Source: Symsagittifera roscoffensis (lineage: Eukaryota; Xenacoelomorpha; Acoela; Convolutidae). From it: a stretch of DNA of 64,000 nucleotides. Location of the stretch: NCBI RefSeq assembly GCF_963678635.1, contig NC_087067.1:60932594-60996593 (forward strand), written 5' to 3'. The position numbers and the translations under genes were made by a program. This document shows positions 8,742 to 21,044 of the stretch, piece by piece. Below the pieces are notes generated by a model. The model was not told the DNA's origin. It did not search any database and saw only the letters and a program-made list of their open reading frames with translations. Every line of letters begins with the position of its first letter. Within the stretch, counting starts at the first letter, position 1.

Positions 8742-9252
8742 TAGGTCTTTGATAATTTGATCTTTTGTATGAGTTACTTCTTGATCTTTTGTTTAGATAA
8801 TTTTGATTTCGATTATTTGAGTAGCTTCTATTCCTATTGTTAGAATAAATTCTATTCCTAGAATGTGAATGGGAACTGGTATCAGAAACATTTCTGTTCG
8901 AATTCGATTGTGAATAGTTATTTCGATATTGATTATTATGACTATTTGATCGACTATATCTATTTTGTGAGAAATTTCGTGAATTTCTTTGTTCTGGCGA
9001 TCTACCTCTATAATTTGAGTTATATGGTGATTGTTTTCTTGAATATTTTGAGTTTCCTGGAAGTGGATTTCCAGAGCTGTTATTACTGTGTATCATTTTG
9101 TTTGTTATGTTTTGATCTTTTTTCATGTACTGGTAGAATGATTTATTCGGTTCTCTGTACTTTTGAGGTATATTCTGATTATCCTGTTGTTTTCGTCTAC
9201 ATTCGGCAATACCGTGTCCGTATCTTCGGCAATAATTACACCATTTTTTCAA
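8698..9252 (-). pseudogene. Nucleocapsid with CCHC knuckle and Asn/Arg/Ser-rich tail, copy 1
   Basis: The frame carries one retroviral-type zinc knuckle, CNYCRRYGHGIAEC (C-x2-C-x4-H-x4-C), at residues 4-17, the RNA-binding motif of Gag. A long basic, low-complexity region follows, built of Asn, Arg, Ser and Tyr (SNNRNRSYSNNRNQNYLNKR), with the look of an RNA-binding, disordered tail. It is open for 184 codons but separated from the Gag core upstream by a frameshift near 9,490 and a stop near 9,285. Assignment to a Ty3/gypsy-like Gag is firm from the knuckle and order. Confidence 0.8.
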
Positions 9253-9464
9253 AGATGGTTCACTTTTAAATTTTGGGTTTTTCTAATATATGTTTAGAAT
9301 TTCAGTGATTTTTTCAGATAGATCTACATCTGATTCCTGTATGTTGTTTAATTGTGTAGTAATTGTTTCTATCCTATTACAATACTGTAGTTTTAGATTT
9401 TCTGTTTTTTCAAGTTTCATTGTGATTTCTGCTTGTTCTAGTTTATCAACTAATTTTCTAAAAT

Positions 9465-10121
9465 CTAAATCTGGTTCTCGAGTTGAAGAAGAATGAGATG
9501 CTCCTTTTTTATAGCTATTTTTCTTAGTTGAGGTGTTAAAGTCATCATTAAAATTTCTGTCATTTTCGTGTTTTTGTAATCTTGTGTGTTGAGTGAATAT
9601 GCTTTTCGAACTAGTCTTTCGATTCTAACTGCCAATTGTTTAATTGTTTCATTTGGTAATCTGCGAATTTCGTTACATAAAACTCTTTGATGTTGTTTTT
9701 TTCTTTCAGAATCAAACTTTTTTGAAAATTCTTGTGTGAATCTCTTCCAATCTGATTTTATATCTATAGGTAGAACTGAGAACAATTTTTGAGCTGCGCC
9801 ATCTAGTGTTGTTTGTATTAACGTTGTGCGTCTGTGTATCCAATTTTGATGAAGTGGCGTATTGATTGGTTCAGGTCCTATATTTAAAATTAAATTTGCT
9901 GTGACTGCATTTAAATAATCTTCAACTGAATATTCAGGATCTGTGCCTGTAAATACTATGAATGGTTCATTGGATGTTATTGACGATCCTCCCATTAGGT
10001 ATGGATTCATCGTCATTTGAAGTGATTCTGCGGCTTTTGGTATTTGTGAGAAATTTGTTAATTGATTTTTTGATATTTCATGTTGTTGTAGATAATATGG
10101 TAGTGGTATTTCATTTTGCAT
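9465..10121 (-). pseudogene. Gag capsid core, copy 1
   Basis: A 218-residue frame from ATG 10,121 matches the general retrotransposon Gag layout: PFIVFTGTDPEYSVEDYLNA near residue 55, then helical segments with the pattern W-x10-F (DWKRFTQEFSKKF near 125) and a region NETIKQLAVRIERLV near 165. It would form the capsid shell of virus-like particles. The frame shifts at its end (about 9,470-9,490), where the matching C-terminal helix continues in another frame towards the zinc knuckle. The 21,045-21,701 copy differs at one residue in this frame. Confidence 0.8.
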
Positions 10122-11772
10122 TTGTGTTGGTTGATAGGAATGGATGCTAATTGGGTTTTTGTGATTGTACAGGTTGATAAGATTGTGTATTAATTGGATT
10201 TTGTATATGAATTGGTTGTTGGCTCTGTATATCCGCTGGGTTTTGTGGGTAAACCTTTACATTTTGGGATGGTTGAGGTTGTCGAGGTCTTTATGTGCAA
10301 ATTCTTGTGTGTATGGTGCAAAAATATCTGTTTGAAAGTAATCAGCATCATCAGATGATAAATAATTTGTATGATAGGGTGTTTGTTGTCTATTCCTATT
10401 CTGTTGAAAAAATGGGTAGTTTTCGCTATGATCCTGTGGAGGATTGGGATAATCTTGGAAATTTACTGAGTTGAATGATGTATTTGGGAAGTTCCAATAT
10501 TGGAATGTACATGATTCTGCATGTTTTTTCGAGGAGGTTGATTTGTTTTTGATGGATTTACGTAATTATAATTGTGTTCTGCAAAATTACTTCTCGTGAA
10601 TTTTTTTGTGTTTTTGATGGTTTTGTCATTGGTCTATATGGTTGATAGTCCATATGCGAGTATTTTGGAGTAACCGAGGGTTTAACTGTCGATTGTAATG
10701 TTACTTGTGATAGTGTTGAATTTTTATTTCTTGGTGTTGTGAGATTTGGATGTATTGGTGAAATATTTTGTTGTGTAGTTGTTACTGTTGTTTGAAGTTT
10801 CTCTTCATCTATAAAATGTGATGGTGTTTGAATATCTTGTTGTGTAAGTTTTTTAGTTCCATTTAGGTTTTCCTGTTGTATAACAGTTGAGTTTAAACTA
10901 TTATTTTGTGTATCGGGTAAGAATGAACTATAGTTTAAAGGTGTTGCATCTAATAATAATGGAAATACTTTTACATAATCTTTGTGAAAAGATATTGTAC
11001 TTATTGCTTGACTTGAGATATCTACTGGGAAAATTAGAAATAGCGGATGAGACCATTCAGGCTCCCAAACGTAATCTGATTGTTCTGCAATGACAGTGTC
11101 GTCATTGGTATTTTGAGGTCTGAAAGTTTTTCTTGCCTGTTCAATGAAATTGGTATTGTGTGAAATAATCAGTTATAAACCATGCTAGAATTTTTTGCAA
11201 GTCTTGTTTAGCGTTTTGTGAGACATCATTTCTGGTAAAAATTTTCACGGATTGTGTTTTAAAATGTTGAAAATGCGGCAGTTTCATTTCTTACTTTTGT
11301 GTTTCTTGATGTTTTAACTGGTGATGTACTTTGAGCTTCTGTTCTTTCTAGTATAGATAAATAACTACATATTATTGCAGAAACTTCGTTAGTAAATATT
11401 GAGTTTGCTCTCTGTGATTTTTGATATTGTATGCTTTTGATATATTCTGTGAAAACTTTTGAAAAATCTAAATCAATGTCGTCTGTTTGGATAACATTTT
11501 ACCATGAAATGTTCTTGGTGTTCTGACTTCTATGGTGTAGATTTCATTTTGTTGTGTTAGGTTACATATTTCATTCAAATAATGTTCTATAAATTGTCTT
11601 TTGATTTTATTTCTGGGAATTCTGTTTTACATGGGCTGATTCCTCGTTCAAACAAATTTGCGGGTAAGTTTTTGCAAAACCGAGTTTGTCCTCTATCATC
11701 AGTGAGTGAATTTATAATGAATGGAAAAACAGATTCTTCGTCTGGACTTTCGTCACTTTGAGTGTTGCTCAA
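10122..11772 (-). pseudogene. Gag N-terminal region, decayed, copy 1
   Basis: Pieces of reading frame continue upstream of the capsid core: a 61-residue opening at 11,587-11,772 (MSNTQSDESPDEESVFPFII), and a Thr-, Gln- and Pro-rich stretch near 10,860-10,600 (LTQQDIQTPSHFIDEEKL). A Gln/Asn/Pro-rich stretch with SSDDADYF lies near 10,340. Frameshifts and stops separate them. In copy 2 a further 68-residue piece is open at 22,951-23,157, closed here by a single-base change. I infer one original Gag frame starting at about 11,772; no family-specific motif lies in this part. Confidence 0.5.
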
Positions 11773-14700
11773 TTTTTCGTTTTATGACTGTTAGTACATA
11801 ATGTTCAATGTGTCTGATTGGTTGATTCCAATTGTATAGATGTACTGTATTGTGTTTATATATCTTTTTTATTCTTCTTTTTCCTTTTTTTGATGAGTAT
11901 GACGTGGCTTCTGAATCGGAAAAATATAATTGATCATGGATTGGGTAATTTTTATTTACTGAATCTTTTAATTTATATAGTGCGTCTAGATTACTGACTT
12001 CTGATTCGGAGACTGCGTTTCTTCGCTTTGAAAATCTTTTTCATGTCATCTGTCTTTGTTTACTTATAATTTTTCTTTTTTTTTGTTTGTGGTTTTGTTC
12101 GAATGTATCCAATTGTTTGTGTATGCGGGGTAATTACGAGATCGTATTTTTGGATGTTTATTTCACAATTGTGTAGTACGATTGTTTGTTTATTTCCTAG
12201 ATTTTTCAATGACATAAGGTTTAGGATGAGGGATGCAAGAATGTTATTAGTGATTTTAATTTCCTAGACTGTTAGTCCTTACGATTTTTTGGTTAGCTTA
12301 ACCTGGGTTTTTTTGTTCAGGGTTGGAGAGAAAAGTATATCGATTCCGGAGAAAGATTTTTACTTCCATGTGACTAATCTAAGCTAAGGTGTTAACTAAA
12401 TTAATCTTACTTAGGGGTAGTGATTGAGTAAATTGATCCACAAGGTTCAGGTATAATTAGAACGCAAGTAGTTCGTTAGATACTATTTTAAACTTACTAA
12501 GTTTAAGGTTTATCCTGGGTCAGGTAAGAGGAGGGTTCAAGTGAAGGATGAATAACCGAAGTTCTTCACTGTTTAGCCTAATTAGAATGGTTAGAAGAAT
12601 TTAAATATTTCTATTAGTCCTGGGTCGTTGAAAAGGTTGGATAGTGAATCGACGTTTGAGGTCGTTAGACACTTGATAAAAGGGTGGGGGAGAACAAAAA
12701 TTGTTCTTTTTGATCCAAGGATAAACCTTGATGATCAGAGTATAAAGCTTATAATGTATAAAATTATTTTAGATCCAAGGAAAGCCTTGATGATCTGTTT
12801 TAAGATTAAGCAGAATTAATTTAAAGAAAGATTAAGTTTAGGATAGGCCTTTTTGAAATAATATAGATTTAATTGATAAAAAGTTTTAGTTTTTTATGAT
12901 ATTAGTCGGTTTATGATTGCTGTTATGTTTAGGTGATGAAGCTGGAGATGACAGGATGATTTATATATACTAACAGTTTATTGTCATGCTACTAATTTTT
13001 ATTTTTATTTTCAATAAATATATATTTCAAATATATTTTTAAATTTTACTGCAGAGTTGAAGGGAACGATTTGAGATGTTATCATCAATCGTTATTGTAC
13101 AATAATAATTTTTTTTAGTGCCTGAAATGATCATTGATGTTTGCTAAATTCATTGTTAATAAGATTCTAAGTATGAAAGTTTGTGTTGGCTTTCGCCGTA
13201 CGACCATGAAACTAAATGGTAAGTTTCTATGTAGTCGTATGTCGTCTCTTGTTTGAGGTCTTTTTCCAATACCGGGTAGTTCTCGTATTGTACGGAATAG
13301 CGGCTCCGATCTATTGAGTCGTAGAGACATTTCAATTAAGTTATTGTCATGTAAAATTTTGAAAATGTTTTGTCTCATTTCTAATCTATTTTTGAATAAT
13401 TCTAAGCTATTTTGTTTTTTAAGGTTTTATTTGAGACTTATGGTCGCACCAGATGAGTTAAAATTTTGGGTTTACTCATTGAGTAATTTCGGATAAGGTA
13501 CACCGTCTGCTCGTCACGCTATCTTATTTTCGGCCGGATAGATTCGTGCAACTTCTTAGTCTAATACCGATCCTAATCTTACTCTTATACTTTCTAGTCT
13601 CAGGGTGTTTAACTAGTCTCTGCTATGCTCAATAGATCTAGATTATACTGGTTTATTGCGATTGCTGAAGTTCTCTTGGAGAGGTAACTAATTTTTAAGT
13701 TAAATTCAAATCTCTCTGTTTTTGAAATTACAAGTAATTTCAGCACTTACAAATAAGTGGTTTGTTAGTTAGATGGATCATGATTGGTTAATATTAAATA
13801 TTTTATAGTGATAAAATATCTATTCTATATCCAATAATAAAATGTAGTTTAGATCAGATTCCATAACAGAAAAGGGTTTAATTTGAACTGATTTAAATAA
13901 ATTGCGCGTATCAGCATGGTACTAGCTAAATCAATTTGTTCTATTTACAAAATAAGTTCCAGCTTCGACTAGTTAACACAAATTTTGCCAGAGTATTTTT
14001 GTACCCGATTATAAGATACCTGCTATCACGAGTGTGCCACAGAGATGAATCAAAGCTTCGTATCACTTGTGAAGCGCAGAAAAATCATTAGGAACACAAG
14101 TCTCGATTAATCTCATTCATTTTTCCAAATTCATAGAATACCAGCGACAAGAGATAAATGAGGTAACTCATGAGCTGAATAAAACTGGATTTTCTGGATG
14201 CAAATTTGATTGTTACTATTTTTACCGGAATGCCTTAAAAGGATACTTAATTAAAACATATTCAGAAATCAGTAACCTCTGTGCTGAAAAATTAGGAAGC
14301 CAAATGATAGATCGAAAATTAACTTCTCGATCCGAAAGAATTACAGTAAGAATCGGTCCTAACCGGATCCGAACATAAAACAGTCGTAGTTTCAGACACA
14401 GAAGTTCTGACCAATGAGCACATCACGCCCTTCAATTTTAGTTTATAATAAAATAAAGATATCAAACGATTCAATAATTGCGTTAGAATCGTTGCTTAGT
14501 TGAAAAAAAGAAGGCTGCTCCATTTTGACAAGGCTTGCACAGAAAGTTCCGACCAGTCTTAGAAAATACAACCAAAAAAGTTTTCTTCAATTTTGTGCAG
14601 TTTTTTTGGGCGATGTGTGATAAAAGGAGCCTAAAAAAAATAAGCATAATCGAGATTTATAGCAAAACAAGCAAACTGAAAAACATTTTTTGTACAAACA

Positions 14701-15737
14701 TAACTAGAAAAAGAAAAAAATACACTAACTTTTTTTTCAGTTTTTTAATTATTGAAGTTTTCGATTCTTACGTTACTTGAGTAAAAATAAGCTATTGTAA
14801 GCTCTTAAGCATTAAAATCAGCCATTGTAAGCCTGCCTGCTTTATTCGCTTGAAATTCAAACCGGTTTTTCTAGACTCTGGGATTTTTCTTTATCTTTCA
14901 CATCACCACTGTATGAGCTTTAAAATGATATATCACTAAACTCTCACCAATGATTATTTGTAGTAGCTAGTTTGCGTGGAAAAAAAACGGAAAAAAAACT
15001 CACCCGAATACAAAGTTTTTCCCCATTTTTCAAATTACCGGAACAAAAAATACGGTCGAAATACAAGCTAAAACTTGAAACTAACATTTTTTCGCAAATT
15101 GAATAAATTTTGATTCGTTCACTCTTATTATGAACAATATTTACTGCTCAATTGTTAACGAAAAGATAAAACAGGAACTAGCTGGCCAGAACAGAACACT
15201 TTCAAACACATTTCAAGCCCTTATTTACAACAAAACAAAATTTTAACACAAAGGCGAAGCTAAGCTTCGCACCACTTACGATACAAAAATGAATGACTGT
15301 ACTTAAAATCAAATGAAAAGAAAAATCAAAAAATTGAAAAACAAACTTTCAGAAACGTTTGTCATAAAAGTTTAGAAAAATTGCAACAAACGCAATAAAA
15401 TAAGTGTAACAAAATTACTTGCACCAATCGACACTTTCTAAGGACCTTCCAAAAGGCTAGTAAGAAGCCGAATTATCAAAAATGTCTTTTCTGCGGGCAA
15501 AAAAAAAGCAGACAGACAAAAACCCACAATAACAGGAAAAGTTCAGTTCGCAAAAAAAACAAGTCTTTTCTGGAATCGGACTGCCGGGCTTTGTCGTCAA
15601 ACAAGGGTGTTACAGAATTTTGAAGAAAACTGAAAGTTCAAAAACTCGTGCTACGGAAAATTAAAAACACTTGATATGCCGACTAAAATAAAACAGACGG
15701 ACGATAGTCCGATCGAGAACAAAAACTCAAGTTTATC
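11773..15737. other. Flank upstream of gag, copy 1, possible leader or LTR
   Basis: About 4 kb with no convincing gene. It probably includes the leader and 5' LTR of the minus-strand element, but I found no matching direct repeat left of the integrase at 16,438-17,294, so LTR borders cannot be set. Visible items are two 25-base GATC-CAAGG...CCTTG hairpin repeats at 12,712 and 12,772, an AGAACAA/TTGTTCT hairpin at 12,691-12,707, and a 17-base palindrome gcgaagctaagcttcgc at 15,254-15,270. An 87-codon frame at 13,115-13,378 on the minus strand is open in both copies but has no recognisable content. Confidence 0.5.
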
Positions 15738-16437
15738 AAAAAAATAAATCCCTGCCGAATTCGAACCATAAGCCTTTGCCGTCTCAAGGAATTGTGTTAT
15801 CTACTCCAGATACCACCGGATGGTTGACTGATTTTATTCAAAAAAAACTAAAGCAGTTTGCCAAAAAAAAATTAAATCCCAGCCGAATTCGAACCATAAG
15901 CCTTTGCCGTCTCAAGGATTTGTGTTATGCACTCCAGATACCACCGGATGGTTGACTGATTTTATTTAAAAAAAGGAAATTAAAGCAGTTTGACAAAAAA
16001 ATAAATCCCAGCCGAACTCGAGCCGTAAGCCTTTGCAGTCTCAAGGAATTGTGTTATCCACTCCAGATACCACCGGATGGTTGACTGGTTTTATATATAA
16101 AAAAAAGGAAACTAAACCGGGAATTAAAAAAGGAAAAACAAATCCCAGCCGAATTCGAACCATAAGCCTTTGCCGTCTCAAGGAATTGCGTTGTCCACTC
16201 CAGATACCACCGGATGATTGACTTATTTTATTTAAAAAAAGGAAATTAAAGCAATTTGCCTAAAAAAAAAATCCCAGCCGAATTCGAACCATAGGCATTT
16301 GACGTCTCAAGGAGTTGTGTTATCAACTCTAGATACCACCGGATGGTTGACTGATTTTATGAAAAAAAAAAGGAAATTAAAGCAGTTTGCCAAAAAAAAT
16401 CCCACCCGAATTCAAACCATAAGCCTTTGCCGGCACA
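15738..16437. repeat. Satellite monomers, block 1 (about 5 copies)
   Basis: Five and a half monomers of the roughly 129-bp satellite described under block 2. The array is broken inside a monomer at cctttgccggcaca, where sequence changes to that leading into the integrase region. The corresponding site in copy 2 (28,024) continues into the long array. Confidence 0.95.
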
Positions 16438-17294
16438 TAAGAATTATTAGTGTTTCAAAAGTTTCAACAAAAAAGAATACCAAAAGTTTAAATAAATAAG
16501 GTAGAAACATTTATGAAAAGATTTAAGATTATTAGCTTAAGAGTATCGACTGTGAGAGAAAGAAGCATTTAAGAAATGATTCGTTTCGTCGAATATTTTT
16601 TGAATTTCTGGGGCGAAATTCAAGTGTGGTCGGATAATTTATTGATTTTTTGACAAGTGGAATAAGTTTCGTGAAAAATTGTTGGATGCTAATTTTATGG
16701 TGCTCGGGAGGTCTTCTCAGCGTTGTTTTTCTTTGTTGGTTAATCTGGGGTACTTTTGAGATTTTTGTACTTTAGGCCAAATGATCATGGTTCTTTTTAA
16801 CTTTAGGCTAGATTGCCATTTTTGGTTGGAGGGTTTTTGAGGTCTAAGTTGGGAAAATATTACTGATCTTTGCTTTGCTTGATAGGAGAGGGTTGTAGTA
16901 GTGAGGTGGTGTTTTTTTTAGATGTCAAATTTTAGCAAGTTGCCTTTTTTGACCTGGAGGTTGTAAAGTTATAGTTATAGATATGCCTGGAGATTAATAT
17001 CTGTCGGCTAATGAGTTTGTGTTAGAAATATTGAAGGTGACAACTTTGAGTGAATTTTATTGGCTGAATTTGAACTAGAATTTATCGCGTGTGTTTCAGC
17101 ATATTATTTTGAAAATGTTAAAGTTCAAAATGATTGAAAAGAATATAAATTATTCATTTAAAATTAAAGTTATTTTTGAAATTCAGTTTTCTTTAATATT
17201 TTAGATTGTGGGATGAATGTTTTGTAAGTTTTACGTGGTTGACTTCTAAGTCGTGATGATTCTCCATGTTCTGATTTTTTTTTTGATCTTGTGG
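16438..17294. other. Region downstream of integrase, no gene
   Basis: AT-rich DNA between the broken satellite and the last integrase frame. By position it should contain the 3' end and 3' LTR of the minus-strand element, but no copy of it was found in the window, so this is inference. No reading frame stands out. Confidence 0.35.
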
Positions 17295-17552
17295 TCAGAT
17301 TTTTTCTATCATTTTTCTATTTTTTCTTTCTTTTTGAGATATTTTTGGTTCTGATGTTTTAGTTTTTTGACGGGTTACGTTTTGTTGTTGGTTTTCTTCA
17401 TTGTTACTTACGTCATGTACGGTTTCATTTTGTTCTGTTTGTGTACTGTTTGGAACAATTTTTAAACCAGTAAAAGAATATAATTGAGTTGTTTCGCGTA
17501 GTGCGTATTTTTTTTGGATAATAAGGTAATAAATTGTTACGATGTTGAACAA
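17295..17552 (-). pseudogene. Pol C-terminal tail, copy 2
   Basis: An 85-residue frame, hydrophobic at first (IVTIYYLIIQKKYALRETTQ) and then polar and basic (SQKERKNRKMIEKI at its end). It follows the integrase core on the same strand, so it is probably the C-terminal end of Pol. No chromodomain or GPY/F motif is evident. The gap 17,553-17,898 is interrupted coding sequence of the same protein. Confidence 0.4.
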
Positions 17553-17898
17553 TTTCTTTTTTAGTGGAATCGGTGAGTTTATATGTTACTTTGGAAGTTT
17601 ATCAATTATTTGGAATGGTCCTTTTCGTAGCGGTTGTAATTTTTTGGAGATTCCTTCTTGTGTATTGAAATTAGGTATTAGAACAATTGTTCCAGCTTTT
17701 TTTTAAATATGTGGCTGGCAAAAAACGTGAATTAAACTGGTTGTTTATATTTTGCCTTTGTAACAATTTCTTTGTTACTTTTTGGTAGATTTCATTATGT
17801 TTTTTTTGCTCTGCTTAAAATCCATTCGGTATGTGTACCGGAGGCTAATTTTAGAATTTGTGGATGATGAAAACGGTCTTCATCATGTGTATGTAATG

Positions 17899-18290
17899 CT
17901 AGGTTATAACAAATTGAATCTTTTTCTTTGGTTGACAATGACCTTGTGCATTTTTGTTAGCATTTGCTGTGAATAAAATTGGTTTTCTTGGTTTTTGGTT
18001 AAAAACCATTTTATATGGTGACATTCCTAAAGTTGTCAATTTTTGTGAATTATATGATAAGGAAAATAATTTTACATCTGCTGACCATTCAGTGTATCGT
18101 GTATCATTTCCATTAATGATACATCTAAGATATTTTTGTAATGAACGGTTCATACCTTCGACTAAACCGTTTGTCCAAGGTGCCTGAGATGTACGTGGTT
18201 TATGTTTAATGTTATATAGGTGGCATAGTGTGACGATTTCGTTATTTATAAATTCTGTACCGTTGTCTGTTACTAGGAATTAGGGTAATC
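17899..18290 (-). pseudogene. Integrase catalytic core, second Asp and Glu, copy 2
   Basis: Reading right to left, the sequence around 18,240-18,290 gives LVTDNGTEFINNEIVTLCH, with the second catalytic Asp in TDNGTEF. The open frame at 17,899-18,153 follows a short break and, just upstream of its Met, has the GLVEG context of the catalytic Glu; it continues MNRSLQKYLRCI and GMSPYKMVFNQKPRKP. These are typical of the DDE core and the following region of Ty3/gypsy integrases. Stops and frameshifts separate this part from the zinc-binding part, so the enzyme is dead as written. Confidence 0.75.
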
Positions 18291-18365
18291 CAAATTTTGC
18301 TATCCAGTGTTCGTGAAGTGTTGTGTATGCAACATAAGCATTACAATGTGGTACTGGGATGAATG

Positions 18366-18767
18366 CTACATAGTGCGTAAATGCATCAACAATGACCATA
18401 ATGTAGTAATGTAGGAAATTCCTTCAGAGGATGGTGAAATTGGTCCTTTTGTGTCGAATGAAATTCTATGGTTGAAATACAGACTTTGTCCTTTAAAATC
18501 TTGTTTCTGTGCTATTTGCTTTTGATTAGGATATGGTTTGTTTGATTGACATATTATACAATCGTTGCATATTACTTTTATCCAGATTGGGGCGTTTGGA
18601 AAGTAAAAATTTTGTGTAAAATTTGAGTATGTCTTTTCTGATCCTGAATGTCCTTTTGTATTGTGTGTGTGTGAGATGTTGAATGCTATCAACATCATAC
18701 TTAAGGGGAGACAGGGGACTTTAGAATCGTCCAATTGATATTCTAAAAGATCTGTGTTTTCATTCAT
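18366..18767 (-). pseudogene. Integrase zinc-binding domain and start of core, copy 2
   Basis: A 133-residue frame contains the HHCC zinc-binding domain (H-x-HNTKGHSG near residue 35 and CNDCIICQSNK near residue 67). The start of the catalytic core follows, with the first Asp in FDTKGPISPSSEG near residue 104. The frame then shifts in ITTLWSLLMH, after which the expected core continues in another frame. The segment crosses 18,628, the left border of the duplication, which shows that copy 2 keeps the natural junction between RNase H linker and integrase. Confidence 0.8.
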
Positions 18768-19318
18768 TGTCGTATTATTAAATTTTTGAAAATAACGAAG
18801 AAGTGTTTTGTTTGCTAGAATTGTGGTAACAGCTTTTGCTGGTTTTGTTTTAGATTTGTGCTATGATTTGAGTTGTCTAATTACGGGGTCAAAACTTTGG
18901 TACTTTTCTAAAAGTTGTAGTGTATTCTTTTCTGTTGGTGGGAGAAAAATAATATCAACTTCTAGTTTCGATAGGGGATTTGTGTCAAGTGGGTCATGAA
19001 GGTCAAAATCTAGATTTTTTGTGTATTTTCAATCATTTGGTTGTGGACCTGATAAACTTATTTTATCGGTTAAATTTTCTTTTTCATTTAGGGGAAAAGG
19101 TATTTTTAGTGTGGTTGTAGTTTTATTTTTTTTGTTGAGTATTATTTTTTATCCAGCGTAAATATGGGATTGATTTAAATGTAGATGTACCTAATAAATC
19201 AACTTCATAGTGATTATTTTGGCAATCTAAATAGAGGGGAAAATGTTATAGATTGTTTGTTTGTGATTGATCAATGTCAATTTTTACTGCGTATTTACAT
19301 TCTAATCGGGTTGATGTT

Positions 19319-19828
19319 TCATCTTTTTGCAAGATAGAATTTGATATTTTGTGGTATTTCAACTGTAGTTTTTCGTGTAAGTAGGTCAAGTCGCGTATTT
19401 CTACTTAATGTATCTGGTAATGCAAGGTTTTTTCCTGCTGTCCAACCTATATGTAAGTTTCGGAACTTCATTAAAATTAACTGAAATCTATAAACTCTAT
19501 GGATGGTATTTGATTTCTGTATAAAAAGAAATATAATCGGTTTGTGATCTGTAAATAGAACTGTTGAGTGTTTTGATCCAAGTATCAGAAACTCATATTC
19601 TGTAAGTGTGTATATTATAACTGTACATTCCCTCATGAGAGTAGAGAGTCGTAGCTCCGCTTGTGTGATATTTGATTCTGCTCCTGAGTCCATTAAAAAA
19701 TTAATTTCAAGATCTGGTGGTTGAAAATCTTTACTTCTTGGGCTCTCTAAGAGAAATGGGATTGTCCAAATTTTTCTCTTGGTTGTTATTTTTGTATGTT
19801 TAGATAAAAATGATTTGTGTTCGGGCAT
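19319..19828 (-). pseudogene. Protease fused to RNase H; reverse transcriptase deleted (copy 2)
   Basis: This has the same fusion as in copy 1: FLMDSGAESNI of the protease leads within ten residues into YTLTEYEF and LFTDHKPI of RNase H, with no reverse transcriptase between. The frame is shorter than in copy 1 (169 against 234 residues) because one extra T near 19,322 shifts it just after FYLAK. The sequence from there to 19,145 still matches copy 1. The shared deletion predates the duplication. Confidence 0.85.
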
Positions 19829-20321
19829 TGCACTTCGTCTTTTTCATCAGGTTTGATTACAGTGTTAATTTCGTTTACTTCTTGTGTAACTTGTGCAATA
19901 TTATTAGTGAGTCTAGTGTAAAAATCATGAAGAAGTTCCAAATGATTTCCGTAGATGTGTGAACTGAAGGGTTGTTCATATATGATAGGTTCATAGTCAT
20001 TTTCGACAGTTATCATAATTACCGAGATGGTATTGTCGATATCGCTTTCACTATCTGTTGTTTCACAATTAATATGGTTCAATTGTAATTCGTTATTTTC
20101 TGTGTTACCGATACCTGGGGGGTCTGAATTTGTTTCTTCAGTTGTGTGTAGTTGATTGATTTGTCTTCGATGCTTTGGTGTGTTGCTTCTGTATCTATGT
20201 TGAGAATCGACGTAACGGTTATTATTCCTGTGGGGAGAGTGGGAATAGTTTCTTTGCCTATTGTTATAGCTTGAATTTCAGTTTTGTGAATTGTTTCGTG
20301 TTCTGTTTTGATAATTATCAT
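19786..20321 (-). pseudogene. Gag-Pol linker region, copy 2
   Basis: Equivalent of 8,206-8,741, in two overlapping frames of 98 and 80 residues; the first is identical to copy 1 and the second differs by one residue (SIEDK for SIEEK). No catalytic motif. It lies between knuckle and protease. Confidence 0.5.
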
Positions 20322-20832
20322 TAGGTCTTTGATAATTTGATCTTTTGTATGAGTTACTTCTTGATCTTTTGTTTAGATAATTTTGATTTCGATTATTTGA
20401 GTAGCTTCTATTCCTATTGTTAGAATAGTTTCTATTCCTAGAATGTGAATGGGAACTGGTATCAGAAACATTTCTGTTCGAATTCGATTGTGAATAGTTA
20501 TTTCGATATTGATTATTATGACTATTTGATCGACTATATCTATTTTGTGAGAAATTTCGTGAATTTCTTTGTTCTGGCGATCTACCTCTATAACTTGAGT
20601 TATATGGTGATTGTTTTCTTGAATATTTTGAGTTTCCTGGAAGTGGATTTCCAGAGCTGTTATTACTGTGTATCATTTTGTTTGTTATGTTTTGATCTTT
20701 TTTCATGTACTGTTAGAATGATTTATTCGGTTCTCTGTACTTTTGAGGTATATTCTGATTATCCTGTTGTTTTCGTCTACATTCGGCAATACCGTGTCCG
20801 TATCTTCGGCAATAATTACACCATTTTTTCAA
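20278..20832 (-). pseudogene. Nucleocapsid, copy 2, with a nonsense codon
   Basis: The CCHC knuckle is still encoded near 20,782-20,822, but a TAC to TAA change at 20,713-20,715 cuts it from the Asn/Arg/Ser-rich tail, which stays open as 142 codons from 20,706. Copy 1 has Tyr at this place, so this stop arose after the duplication. Otherwise it is nearly identical to copy 1. Confidence 0.75.
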
Positions 20833-21044
20833 AGATGGTTCAATTTTAAATTTTGGGTTTTTCTAATATATGTTTAGAATTTCAGTGATTTTTTCAGATA
20901 GATCTACATCTGATTCCTGTATGTTGTTTATTTGTGTAGTAATTGTTTCTATCCTATTACAATACTGTAGTTTTAGATTTTCTGTTTTTTCAAGTTTCAT
21001 TGTGATTTCTGCTTGTTCTAGTTTATCAACTAAATTTCTAAAAT

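Larger units (their letters stand above)
7049..16437. repeat. Duplicated 9.4-kb segment, copy 1
   Basis: This segment is matched base for base, with about one percent differences by eye and a few single-base indels, by 18,628-28,024. Homology begins at tatgtcttttctg (7,049 and 18,628) and ends at cggcaca (16,437 and 28,024). It includes the truncated retroelement, 4 kb of flank and the first five satellite monomers. Left of 7,049 lies unrelated DNA next to the polymerase, while left of 18,628 the integrase continues. Copy 1 is therefore the truncated one. Confidence 0.9.

Noticed and set aside
8865-9269. 134-codon plus-strand frame, also at 20,445-20,849
   Set aside because: It is the antisense of the Asn/Arg/Ser-rich nucleocapsid region; its Tyr/Phe/Val-rich content is a shadow of that composition.
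13115-13378. 87-codon minus-strand gene in the gag flank, also at 24,697-24,960
   Set aside because: Open in both copies only because the copies are recent duplicates; no motif, and the residue changes show no sign of constraint.
11773-17294. LTR pair of the gypsy-like element
   Set aside because: I compared the gag-side flank with 16,438-17,294 and saw no shared direct repeat, so no LTR is annotated; a pairwise alignment would settle this.
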